A DNA stretch of 64,000 nt from Veillonellaceae bacterium (GTDB lineage: Bacteria > Bacillota > Negativicutes > Veillonellales > Veillonellaceae): the NCBI GenBank assembly GCA_900766245.1, contig CAAFUR010000011.1, positions 100,948-164,947 on the forward strand. The letters are read 5' to 3'. Numbering within the stretch: position 1 is the first letter of the stretch; every line of letters begins with the position of its first letter. Made by a program: the position numbers and the translations under genes. Shown here in pieces: positions 15,228 to 22,648 of this stretch. A model generated the notes under the pieces. That model was not told where the DNA came from, searched no databases, and saw only the letters and a program-made list of their open reading frames with translations.

Positions 15228-16247
15228 ATGAAAGAAGATGTACGAATTTTAATCATTAAAATGAGTTCTCTAGGCGATATTATTCATGCCTTACCAACGC
15301 TGTATGCGTTGCGTCAACAATATCCGAAGGCGCATATTGCATGGGCCGTTCATGAACAGTTTAAGGATGTTATCCCTCTCAAACCTTGGGTGGATGAAAT
15401 CATCATCATAGATAAGAAACAATTAAAACGGCTTTCCTATTGGAAACAATTATGGAAGTTACTACATGAAAAAAACTTTGATATTTCCTTAGATCTACAA
15501 TCCATTGCGAAAAGTGCCATTGTGGCTGGTCTTAGTGGTGCGAAGAAACGTTATGCTTATTGGGAACTTCGTGAAGGAAGTTGGCTTGTGAATACAGCGC
15601 TAGTAGGTGACCATAAAATGAATCACGTTATCGAGCGCTATTTAGATACGGCTCGTGCCTTGGGCTGTGATGTAGATGACATCGCATTCCCGCTGCCGAC
15701 TTTCACAGAGGCAGAAACTGCGGTGACACAGAAGTTAAATGCTAGAGGGGCCTTTATTGAAAATCCCTATATTGTCATGGCTCCAGGGGCGCGTTGGGCA
15801 GTGAAAGAGTGGCCTATTTCTCATTTTGTGGAGCTTGGGAAGCGATTGGTGGCAGCAGGTGAGACGGTGGTGCTCATTGGTGCTAAAGAGGATGTGGACA
15901 AAGGTCGTGCCATTGTGGACGGCGTCGGCAGTAACAATGTGGTAAATCTCATTGGTGATACGAACTTGAAAGAACTCATTGAGGTCATTCGTCACAGTGC
16001 TTTGTACATCAGTGCCGATACGGGGCCTTTGCATATTGCTAATGCTTTAAAAGTACCGTTGATTGCTCTGTTTGGGACTACTTGCCCAGAACGGACAGGT
16101 CCTTATGGGGGCGATCATATTCATATGATTGTTTCACCTACATCACGAGCGACGCTAGAACAGCCGTTAGTGGAAGATTCAGAATGTATGGCACAGATTA
16201 CGGTGGACACTGTATTTGATACAGTGAAAGAAATGAGGAACTTATGA
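15228..16247 (+). CDS. waaC: Glycosyltransferase family 9, heptosyltransferase I type
   Basis: A 339-aa GT-B fold enzyme. It begins ILIIKMSSLGDIIHALPTL, the standard heptosyltransferase start, with Asp in the GD motif. The nucleotide-sugar half carries APGARWAVKEWP and ADTGPLHIANALKVPLIALFG. In diderm Firmicutes these enzymes add heptose to Kdo in the lipooligosaccharide inner core on the cytoplasmic face of the inner membrane. The second enzyme overlaps it by 4 bases. Assignment as WaaC over another GT9 member rests on similarity of the start and the tandem context. Confidence 0.85.
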   Translation: MKEDVRILIIKMSSLGDIIHALPTLYALRQQYPKAHIAWAVHEQFKDVIPLKPWVDEIIIIDKKQLKRLSYWKQLWKLLHEKNFDISLDLQSIAKSAIVAGLSGAKKRYAYWELREGSWLVNTALVGDHKMNHVIERYLDTARALGCDVDDIAFPLPTFTEAETAVTQKLNARGAFIENPYIVMAPGARWAVKEWPISHFVELGKRLVAAGETVVLIGAKEDVDKGRAIVDGVGSNNVVNLIGDTNLKELIEVIRHSALYISADTGPLHIANALKVPLIALFGTTCPERTGPYGGDHIHMIVSPTSRATLEQPLVEDSECMAQITVDTVFDTVKEMRNL

Positions 16248-17290
16248 TAGAGTTAGATGGAAAACGGATTGTGGTAACCTTCTTAATGCATTTAGGCGAT
16301 GTGGTGCTCACCACACCGTTTATCCATGCTCTTAGAAAGTTGGCGCCTCACAGCCATATTACCTATGTGATTGATAAAAAGTTGGCAGATGTATATCGTC
16401 ATAATCCTTATATTGATGCTCTAGTAGAAGTAGATAAAAAGGGGATCCATAATAGTATTGGTGGGTTGAATCAAATTGCTAAAGAGATTCGCAGTCAGGG
16501 TCCTGTGGATGTTGTGATCAACTTGCATCCTAATGAGCGAACGTCTTATTTAGCTTGGAAATTGAACGCTAAGGTGACCACTGGAATGAGTCACTTTTTG
16601 TTCCGTCCGTTTATGACGAAGGTAACCCGGTTGAACCGCAAAACGGTGCATGCTGCGCAGATGTATATGAATGTGCTAGAACAGTTAGGATATACGGTGG
16701 AACATGAAGGATTAGAAATCTTTACTAGTCCGGAGTGGGATGAAAAGGTGCAAGCATTTTATGCCTCTCATGGAGTGACGGAAACGGATTGCCTTATTGG
16801 GTTCAATATTGGTAGTGCTGTACCAGAAAAACGTTGGCCCAAGGAACGATTTGCTCATATTGCAAACACCTTAGCAAAAGAAGGATATAAAATAGTATTC
16901 TTCGGTGGCCCCATGGATGAAGATATGGTGCAGGACGTGCTAGATACAATGACAGAATCTGCCATTAAGGGAACGGGACAATTTAGCATTGGAGAATTGG
17001 CAGCAGCCATGAAACGATGCGACTGCTTGGTCACAAATGACTCAGGTCCTATGCATGTAGGGGTGAGCCAAGGGGTACCTATTGTGGCGCTGTATGGTCC
17101 GTCGAATCCAGCCTTGTATGGGCCTTTCACAAAGAAAGCTGTAGTCTTAGAGTCTATGGATCATTATGATGTAAATAAAAATATGAAACAGGTTTTAAAA
17201 GAGGTCAACTACAAAGGGTTGTCTGTCATTTCTGAGGAATCTGTATTAGCAGGCATACGGGCGATGTTAGAGAGAAAGGGTATGAAGTAA
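16244..17290 (+). CDS. Glycosyltransferase family 9, heptosyltransferase II/III type
   Basis: A 348-aa paralogue of the preceding enzyme, starting VVTFLMHLGDVVLTTPFIHA and with the sugar-nucleotide segment NIGSAVPEKRWPKERF and TNDSGPMHVGVSQGVPIVALYGPSNP. It probably adds the next heptose in the lipooligosaccharide core. Its ATG overlaps the preceding stop (ATGA), so translation is coupled. The exact acceptor cannot be told from sequence. Confidence 0.85.
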   Translation: MIELDGKRIVVTFLMHLGDVVLTTPFIHALRKLAPHSHITYVIDKKLADVYRHNPYIDALVEVDKKGIHNSIGGLNQIAKEIRSQGPVDVVINLHPNERTSYLAWKLNAKVTTGMSHFLFRPFMTKVTRLNRKTVHAAQMYMNVLEQLGYTVEHEGLEIFTSPEWDEKVQAFYASHGVTETDCLIGFNIGSAVPEKRWPKERFAHIANTLAKEGYKIVFFGGPMDEDMVQDVLDTMTESAIKGTGQFSIGELAAAMKRCDCLVTNDSGPMHVGVSQGVPIVALYGPSNPALYGPFTKKAVVLESMDHYDVNKNMKQVLKEVNYKGLSVISEESVLAGIRAMLERKGMK

Positions 17291-17292
17291 GG

Positions 17293-18204
17293 ATGCACTA
17301 TATTGTATTTGACTTGGAATGGAACCAGCCCTATACATTAGAACCGAATATGATACGGCGCTCAGGATTTCCATTCATTGGTGAAATTATACAAATAGGT
17401 GCCGTAAAACTAGATGAAAGTCTGCAAATTGTAGACCAATTTGAAGTATTTATTACTCCTAAATTTCTACCTATTATGCATCATTCGGTGGAGAAGTTAA
17501 CCCATATTACGATGGATAAATTGCGTAAAGAAGGAGTATCTTTCCGACGTGGGTGCGAAAAGTTTTTACGTTTTGTTGGCCCCGATGGTATATTAGTGTC
17601 TTGGGGGCCTGATGATATCAATATGCTGATGGACAATGCATTTTGCCATAAGGTTCATGTACATCAAGAAGTACCTTGGTTTGATGCGCAATCTTTATAT
17701 GCAAAAACGATGCACGATTGTAGTCAACAATATGCATTGCAAAAAGCGATGGATGAGATGCAAGTGCAAGCGCCGAATTTACAAGCCCATAATGGACTAC
17801 ATGATGCCATTTGTACTGCCATGGTATGCCAACGATTTCCATTTTTAGAAGCCTTACAAAAGAAGCGAGATAAACAAGGAAAACAACGGTGTTTTTATGG
17901 GCTTTCACGGCATGAACATAAAATATTTGAGTCCATTGTGACCATGCCACGTATATTCCGGCAAAGCAATCGGGCGAAAACTGCATGCCCTGTTTGTAAG
18001 GAGCCTTTGCATTTAGACCCTATCGTGGGAGTGGTAAAACATCGCTTTTTATCGATGGGATCTTGCAAGGAACATGGCACCTTTGGGGTCCACTGGTATG
18101 TAGGAAAATCTATTAGCAAGCATTTAGGAAAACGCTATTATGTTTCCAAAATGGTCACCAATGCACCTAAAGGATTGCGTGAATTATATGCACGTAAAAA
18201 ATAA
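17293..18204 (+). CDS. DEDDh 3'-5' exonuclease with C-terminal zinc ribbon
   Basis: A 303-aa protein of the DnaQ/ERI-1-like group. Catalytic residues are visible: Asp and Glu in FDLEW (residues 5-9), Asp in WGPDDINML, and HNGLHDA with the His and last Asp of the DEDDh set. After residue 210 follows an extra domain with CPVC and a later Cys-x-x-His, probably a zinc ribbon that could bind nucleic acid. It starts two bases after the heptosyltransferase gene and so belongs to that operon, although it probably acts on RNA or DNA ends. Confidence 0.75.
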   Translation: MHYIVFDLEWNQPYTLEPNMIRRSGFPFIGEIIQIGAVKLDESLQIVDQFEVFITPKFLPIMHHSVEKLTHITMDKLRKEGVSFRRGCEKFLRFVGPDGILVSWGPDDINMLMDNAFCHKVHVHQEVPWFDAQSLYAKTMHDCSQQYALQKAMDEMQVQAPNLQAHNGLHDAICTAMVCQRFPFLEALQKKRDKQGKQRCFYGLSRHEHKIFESIVTMPRIFRQSNRAKTACPVCKEPLHLDPIVGVVKHRFLSMGSCKEHGTFGVHWYVGKSISKHLGKRYYVSKMVTNAPKGLRELYARKK

Positions 18205-18235
18205 ATAGTAAAATTTGAAAAGAAAGGAGCTAAGT

Positions 18236-19621
18236 ATGGAACGTAGAAATGCTTGGCATGAATATACAGAAGAACAATTACAAGAGATTGATACTTTAGC
18301 AACGAAGTATCGCCATTTTCTAGATCATGGTAAAACAGAGCGCGAATGTGTGGATCAAATTGTGGAGGCTGCAGAAGCAGCTGGATATCGCAATATGGAC
18401 AGTGTTATCAAAGAAGGTACTACGCTGAAAGCAGGAGATAAGGTCTATTATGTGCACATGAAAAAAGCGGTAGCTATGGTGAACATCGGCACAGAACCGA
18501 TTGAACAGGGGATGAATATCTTAGGGGCTCATATTGATTCTCCACGATTAGACGTGAAACAAAATCCATTCTATGTGGATAGCGATTTAGCACTATTAGA
18601 TACACATTATTATGGGGGCATCAAAAAATACCAATGGGTGACCATGCCACTAGCGATCCATGGGGTAGTGGTAAAGCGTGATGGCACTGTCATCAATCTT
18701 GCCATTGGTGAGAGCCCAACAGACCCAGTGTTCTGTGTAACTGACTTATTGCCACATTTGGGACAGGAACAAATGGAGAAAAAAGCTGCCAAAGTGGTAG
18801 AAGGAGAACAATTGGATCTTCTTATTGGTAGCCGTCCTGTGAAAGGCGAACTAAAAGATGGCGTGAAAGCCTATGTGTTGCAAGTACTACAAGAGCAATA
18901 TGGTTTTGAAGAAGAAGATTTCTTATCCGCAGAGCTTGAAATTGTACCAGCTGGTGCAGCGAGAGAATTAGGTTTTGACCGTTCTATGATCATAGGCTAT
19001 GGACAAGATGACCGTGTATGTGCGTATACATCCTTAGTAGCGATGTTAGAAACTGAGAACGTAAGCCGTACTACCTGTACTTTATTGGTAGACAAGGAAG
19101 AAATCGGTTCCGTTGGTGCTACAGGTATGCAATCTCGTTTCTTTGAGAACTTCATGGCAGAATTGTTAGAAGCTATGGGTCATACTTCTCCATTAGCAGT
19201 ACGACGTACTTTATCCAATAGTCATATGTTGTCTTCCGATGTAAGTGCCGGCTTTGATCCACTTTATGCAAGTGCTTTTGAGAAGAAAAACGCCGCTTTC
19301 TTGGGACGTGGCGTAGTATTTAACAAATTTACTGGTTCTCGTGGTAAAAGTGGCTCCAATGATGCTAACGCTGAATACATGGCTCGTATTCGTTATTTGA
19401 TGGATCAAGATAATATTTCTTACCAAACGGCTGAATTAGGCCGAGTAGATCTTGGTGGAGGCGGTACCATTGCGTATATCATGGCTCTCTATGGTATGAA
19501 TGTAATCGACTGTGGCGTAGCTGTGCTTAGTATGCATTCTCCTTGGGAGGTGACGAGCAAGGCCGATATTTACGAAGCAAAACGTTGTTATTTAGCCTTC
19601 TTAGCGGCGAAAGGGGAATAA
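18236..19621 (+). CDS. M18-family aminopeptidase
   Basis: A 461-aa zinc metallopeptidase that removes N-terminal residues, preferring acidic or neutral ones. Family signatures: GAHIDSPRLDVKQNP with the first metal His and Asp, DTHYYGG, GYGQDDRVCAY, VDKEEIGSVGATGM with the catalytic Glu pair, and a final MHSPWEV metal His. Length is normal for bacterial M18 enzymes. The ATG at 18236 has AAAGGAG six bases upstream and is preferred to an upstream start at 18215. Confidence 0.9.
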   Translation: MERRNAWHEYTEEQLQEIDTLATKYRHFLDHGKTERECVDQIVEAAEAAGYRNMDSVIKEGTTLKAGDKVYYVHMKKAVAMVNIGTEPIEQGMNILGAHIDSPRLDVKQNPFYVDSDLALLDTHYYGGIKKYQWVTMPLAIHGVVVKRDGTVINLAIGESPTDPVFCVTDLLPHLGQEQMEKKAAKVVEGEQLDLLIGSRPVKGELKDGVKAYVLQVLQEQYGFEEEDFLSAELEIVPAGAARELGFDRSMIIGYGQDDRVCAYTSLVAMLETENVSRTTCTLLVDKEEIGSVGATGMQSRFFENFMAELLEAMGHTSPLAVRRTLSNSHMLSSDVSAGFDPLYASAFEKKNAAFLGRGVVFNKFTGSRGKSGSNDANAEYMARIRYLMDQDNISYQTAELGRVDLGGGGTIAYIMALYGMNVIDCGVAVLSMHSPWEVTSKADIYEAKRCYLAFLAAKGE

Positions 19622-19625
19622 TCCT

Positions 19626-20006
19626 ATGTCAACACAGGGTGAAACGGAACGCGTGAAAGTAGATATTTTTAGTATGACTAAAGAGGAAGCAACACAATTT
19701 GTGAAAGATAAAGCCTACTTTATGATGGTCCTTCGCAAATTGATGTATGAATATTGCCCCATCGTAAAAGTTGAACGATTTGAGCCTACGGAAGGTGAAA
19801 GTATCTCGGGATACTTAACGAAGGAAATGGAACAAGATCAAACACCGGTATTATCGGTGGTGTTAGACCCTTTTGAAGTGTCGGCTATGAAAGTGGCAGA
19901 GGAACGAGGTAAATTAAAAGAGTATGTCTTTGCGGCTAGTGAAATGACAGAAGTTTTATTGAAAGTATTAAAAGAAAAGTTTTGTAATGGTAACACAGAA
20001 CAATAG
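19626..20006 (+). CDS. Conserved-looking small protein, unknown function
   Basis: A 126-aa soluble protein with no recognised motif and a plain mix of acidic and hydrophobic residues. It starts 4 bases after the M18 stop and ends 12 bases before the ArsC-like gene, so it is part of this operon. Codon use matches the neighbours, which argues for a real gene. Confidence 0.6.
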   Translation: MSTQGETERVKVDIFSMTKEEATQFVKDKAYFMMVLRKLMYEYCPIVKVERFEPTEGESISGYLTKEMEQDQTPVLSVVLDPFEVSAMKVAEERGKLKEYVFAASEMTEVLLKVLKEKFCNGNTEQ

Positions 20007-20018
20007 AAAGGACAGATT

Positions 20019-20387
20019 ATGTTATATATTGAATATCCAAAATGTACGACTTGCAAACGAGCAAAAAAATATTTAGATGATCATGGTATTAGCTATACCC
20101 ATCGTGATATTAAAGAAGAAAACCCAACCGCAGAAGAATTAGGTGTATGGTATCCGAAGAGTAAAAAAGCAGACATTAAAGCTTTCTTTAATACATCTGG
20201 TCAAATTTATCGTGGAGAAGGAATCAAAGATAAGTTGCCAACTATGACAGAGGATGAAAAACTCGCTTTATTGGCAACCAATGGTATGTTGGTAAAACGT
20301 CCTATTTTGGTCTTAGAAGATACAGTGCTTGTTGGATTTAAAGAAGCAGAGTGGGAAGAAGCGTTAAAACGCAACGGTTTACTGTAG
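20019..20387 (+). CDS. ArsC/Spx-family thioredoxin-fold protein
   Basis: A 122-aa protein with CTTC near the N-terminus (residues 9-12), the RDIKEENPT strand and the KRPILV cis-Pro segment typical of the ArsC/Spx/YffB family. The family includes glutaredoxin-coupled arsenate reductases and Spx-type RNA polymerase regulators. Members of this subtype (NTSGQIYR, LATNGMLVKRP) are usually annotated as arsenate-reductase-like of unknown substrate. No ars genes are near, so arsenate detoxification is not implied. Confidence 0.8.
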   Translation: MLYIEYPKCTTCKRAKKYLDDHGISYTHRDIKEENPTAEELGVWYPKSKKADIKAFFNTSGQIYRGEGIKDKLPTMTEDEKLALLATNGMLVKRPILVLEDTVLVGFKEAEWEEALKRNGLL

Positions 20388-20404
20388 CTATTTTTAGTTA
20401 GTTG

Positions 20405-20413
20405 TGGTATACT
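20405..20413 (+). promoter_or_regulatory. Extended -10 promoter of the rimP-nusA-infB operon
   Basis: TGGTATACT, 82 bases before the rimP start. The leader from this promoter contains the hairpin at 20441-20468. Confidence 0.55.
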
Positions 20414-20440
20414 AGAGTTAACTTTTATAGAATCTATTAA

Positions 20441-20468
20441 AAGAGTGAGCTGCGGCTCACTCTTTCTC
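20441..20468 (+). terminator. Hairpin in the rimP leader: terminator or attenuator
   Basis: AAGAGTGAGC (20441-20450) and GCTCACTCTT (20455-20464) form a perfect 10-bp stem with a TGCG loop, then TTCTCTT. It can end the upstream arsC-like operon. Because it lies after the promoter at 20405-20413, it can also attenuate the nusA operon. Confidence 0.7.
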
Positions 20469-20494
20469 TTATACTGTGGCAAGGAGGGGATAAG

Positions 20495-20953
20495 ATGAAA
20501 CGTGACGCCGTAGAGGAATTTGTGTCCGAAGTAGTAGAAACGATTATAGAGTCTACGGAGTTAGAGCTTGTGGATGTGGAATACGTGCATGAGCGGGAAT
20601 GGTACTTGCGCGTATTTTTAGACAAAGAGGGAGGCATCGATTTAGATGACTGCCAAATGGTCAGTGAAAAATTAAGCGAAGTATTGGATGCAAAAGACCC
20701 AATCAAAGAGAATTACTTGTTAGAAGTATCTTCTCCAGGATTGGACCGTGTGTTGAAGAAAGAAAAAGATTTCATTCGATACCATGGACGTGATGTAGAT
20801 ATTCAGTTGTTTAAACCCATAGATGGTAAAAAGCAATACACAGGATCTTTGCAAGGCTATTCGGATGAATTCATCACCATTCAGGTGCAAGAAGAACGTA
20901 TTGACCTAGAACGTGCAGCGATTGCACAAATTCGTTTACATTTAGATTTTTAG
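20495..20953 (+). CDS. rimP: Ribosome maturation factor RimP
   Basis: A 152-aa cytoplasmic protein needed for 30S subunit maturation. The N-terminal domain has ELVDVEYV and LRVFLDKEGGIDLDDCQ; the motif LEVSSPGLDRVLKKEKDF around residues 75-92 marks the family; an SH3-like C-terminal domain follows. It is first in the classical order rimP-nusA-ylxR-ylxQ-infB-rbfA. A GGAGGGG-type ribosome site precedes the ATG. Confidence 0.95.
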   Translation: MKRDAVEEFVSEVVETIIESTELELVDVEYVHEREWYLRVFLDKEGGIDLDDCQMVSEKLSEVLDAKDPIKENYLLEVSSPGLDRVLKKEKDFIRYHGRDVDIQLFKPIDGKKQYTGSLQGYSDEFITIQVQEERIDLERAAIAQIRLHLDF

Positions 20954-20965
20954 GGGAGGAAACCA

Positions 20966-22063
20966 GTGAGTCAAGAATTAGTACAAGCGGTATTAGCAGT
21001 TACTAAACAAAAAGGTGTGGCACCAGAGATTATTTTTGATTCTCTTGAAGTGGCATTATTACAAGCCTATCGCAAAGAGGTAGGAGCAAATCAAGAGGCC
21101 TACATTTATTTCAATCGTGAAACAGGCGATTATAAAGTGTTGGCTAAGAAAACAGTAGTGGACACGCCTGAAAACGAGGAAGTAGAAATTGCCTTAGCAG
21201 ATGCTCGTCAATTAGACAAACGTATGGAAATCGGCGATATTATCGAAGTGGATGTAACGCCAAAAAACTTCGGTCGTAGTGCAGCCCATACGGCAAAACA
21301 ATTGCTGATTCAACGTTTGAAAGAAGCAGAACGCAACATTGTCTATGATGAATATTCCAACCGTGAAGGCGATATTTTGACTGGTTTGGTAGAACGCATT
21401 GAGGGTCGAAATGTATTCATTAATCTAGGAAAAACTGAGGCGATTTTACCTGTATCTGAGCAAATTCCTAGTGAAAGCTATGCTGTGGGAGACCGCATTA
21501 AATGCTATATTGTGGAAGTGAAAAAGACCACAAAAGGGCCTCAAATCATGATTTCCCGTACACATCCAGGTCTATTAAAGCGCTTGTTTGAATTAGAAGT
21601 ACCAGAAATTGCAGAAGGTACAGTGGAATTGAAATCGGTAGCTCGTGAACCAGGTATGCGTTCTAAAATCGCTGTTGTATCTCGCGAGGAAGAAGTAGAT
21701 GCAGTAGGCGCTTGTGTAGGTCCTAAAGGACAACGTGTACAAAATATCGTGGATGAGCTAAATGGCGAAAAAATCGATATTGTGAAATGGGATGAAGATC
21801 CAGCGGTATACATTGCCAATGCCTTAAGCCCAGCGAAAGTAGTAAGCGTAGTAGCTCGTGATGAAGAAAAAACATCTTCTGTTGTGGTGCCAGATTACCA
21901 ACTTTCATTAGCTATTGGTAAAGCAGGTCAAAATGCTCGTTTAGCAGCGAAATTAACAAATTGGAAAATCGATATTAAAAGTGAAACACAAGCCGCTGAA
22001 GCCGGTGAATATGTGGAATCTGATGATATGATTTCCTTGGATGCTTTTGGAGATGAAGACTAA
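20966..22063 (+). CDS. nusA: Transcription termination/antitermination factor NusA
   Basis: A 365-aa RNA polymerase-binding factor that controls pausing and termination. N-terminal domain, S1 domain (GDILTGLVERIEGRNVFINLG, about residues 130-150) and two KH domains (VGPKGQRVQNIVDEL; LAIGKAGQNARLAAKLT) are all present; the proteobacterial C-terminal repeats are absent, as usual in Firmicutes. The start is GTG at 20966 after GGGGAGGA. Because it regulates termination, the leader hairpin upstream of rimP could be its target. Confidence 0.95.
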   Translation: MSQELVQAVLAVTKQKGVAPEIIFDSLEVALLQAYRKEVGANQEAYIYFNRETGDYKVLAKKTVVDTPENEEVEIALADARQLDKRMEIGDIIEVDVTPKNFGRSAAHTAKQLLIQRLKEAERNIVYDEYSNREGDILTGLVERIEGRNVFINLGKTEAILPVSEQIPSESYAVGDRIKCYIVEVKKTTKGPQIMISRTHPGLLKRLFELEVPEIAEGTVELKSVAREPGMRSKIAVVSREEEVDAVGACVGPKGQRVQNIVDELNGEKIDIVKWDEDPAVYIANALSPAKVVSVVARDEEKTSSVVVPDYQLSLAIGKAGQNARLAAKLTNWKIDIKSETQAAEAGEYVESDDMISLDAFGDED

Positions 22064-22064
22064 T

Positions 22065-22331
22065 ATGAAACAGAAGTCTCAGCCTATGCGAGTATGTGTG
22101 GGATGTGGAGAACTTCTTCCCAAGAAAGAGTTAACACGTGTTGTGTTGAGTCCAACGGGAGAGATTTCTATTGACCCCACAGGTAAAGCCCCTGGACGGG
22201 GAGCCTATATGGAAATGAAAGTAGAATGCCTAGACATGGCGTATAAAGCCAAACGATTAGAGCGTTCGTTAAAACATAAAGTTTCACAAGAAATTTATGA
22301 ATCTTTAAAGGAACAAATATCCCATGAATAA
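22065..22331 (+). CDS. rnpM: RNase P modulator RnpM (YlxR)
   Basis: An 88-aa nucleic-acid-binding protein of the YlxR family, reported to modulate RNase P. The signature MRVCVGCGELLPKKELTRVV and GKAPGRGAYM are present. The ATG at 22065 is chosen because the family starts a few residues before MRxCVGC; an upstream in-frame ATG inside nusA would be unusual. It overlaps the ylxQ start by 8 bases. Confidence 0.9.
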   Translation: MKQKSQPMRVCVGCGELLPKKELTRVVLSPTGEISIDPTGKAPGRGAYMEMKVECLDMAYKAKRLERSLKHKVSQEIYESLKEQISHE

Positions 22332-22635
22332 AGAAAAAGTGTTGAATATATTAGGATTAGCACAGCGAGCAGGTCGCTTATTATCCGGCGATTTTGTAGT
22401 GGAACGGTCCATGAAGCGGCAAGCCTATCCTCTGTTGATTATGGCGGAAGATTGTGCGCAGAATAATGCTAAAAAATATATGCACTTAGCCGAATCTCAT
22501 CAGGTGCCCCTTCGTTTAGTAGGGACCAAAGAGGAACTAGGTAGAGCATTGGGAAAAGAAATGCGAGCAGTTATATTAGTAAATGATGCTGGATTTGCTA
22601 AATCCTTGCTAGCTGAAATAGATAAGAATCAGTAG
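22324..22635 (+). CDS. ylxQ: L7Ae/L30e-family RNA-binding protein YlxQ
   Basis: A 103-aa protein with the L7Ae/eL8 fold: LNILGLAQRAGRLLSGDFVVERS at the N-terminus and LIMAEDCAQNNAKK in the middle. Relatives bind kink-turn RNA. It overlaps rnpM and lies just before infB, the usual place. Function in bacteria is not settled. Confidence 0.88.
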   Translation: MNKEKVLNILGLAQRAGRLLSGDFVVERSMKRQAYPLLIMAEDCAQNNAKKYMHLAESHQVPLRLVGTKEELGRALGKEMRAVILVNDAGFAKSLLAEIDKNQ

Positions 22636-22648
22636 AGGGGGAATGTAG

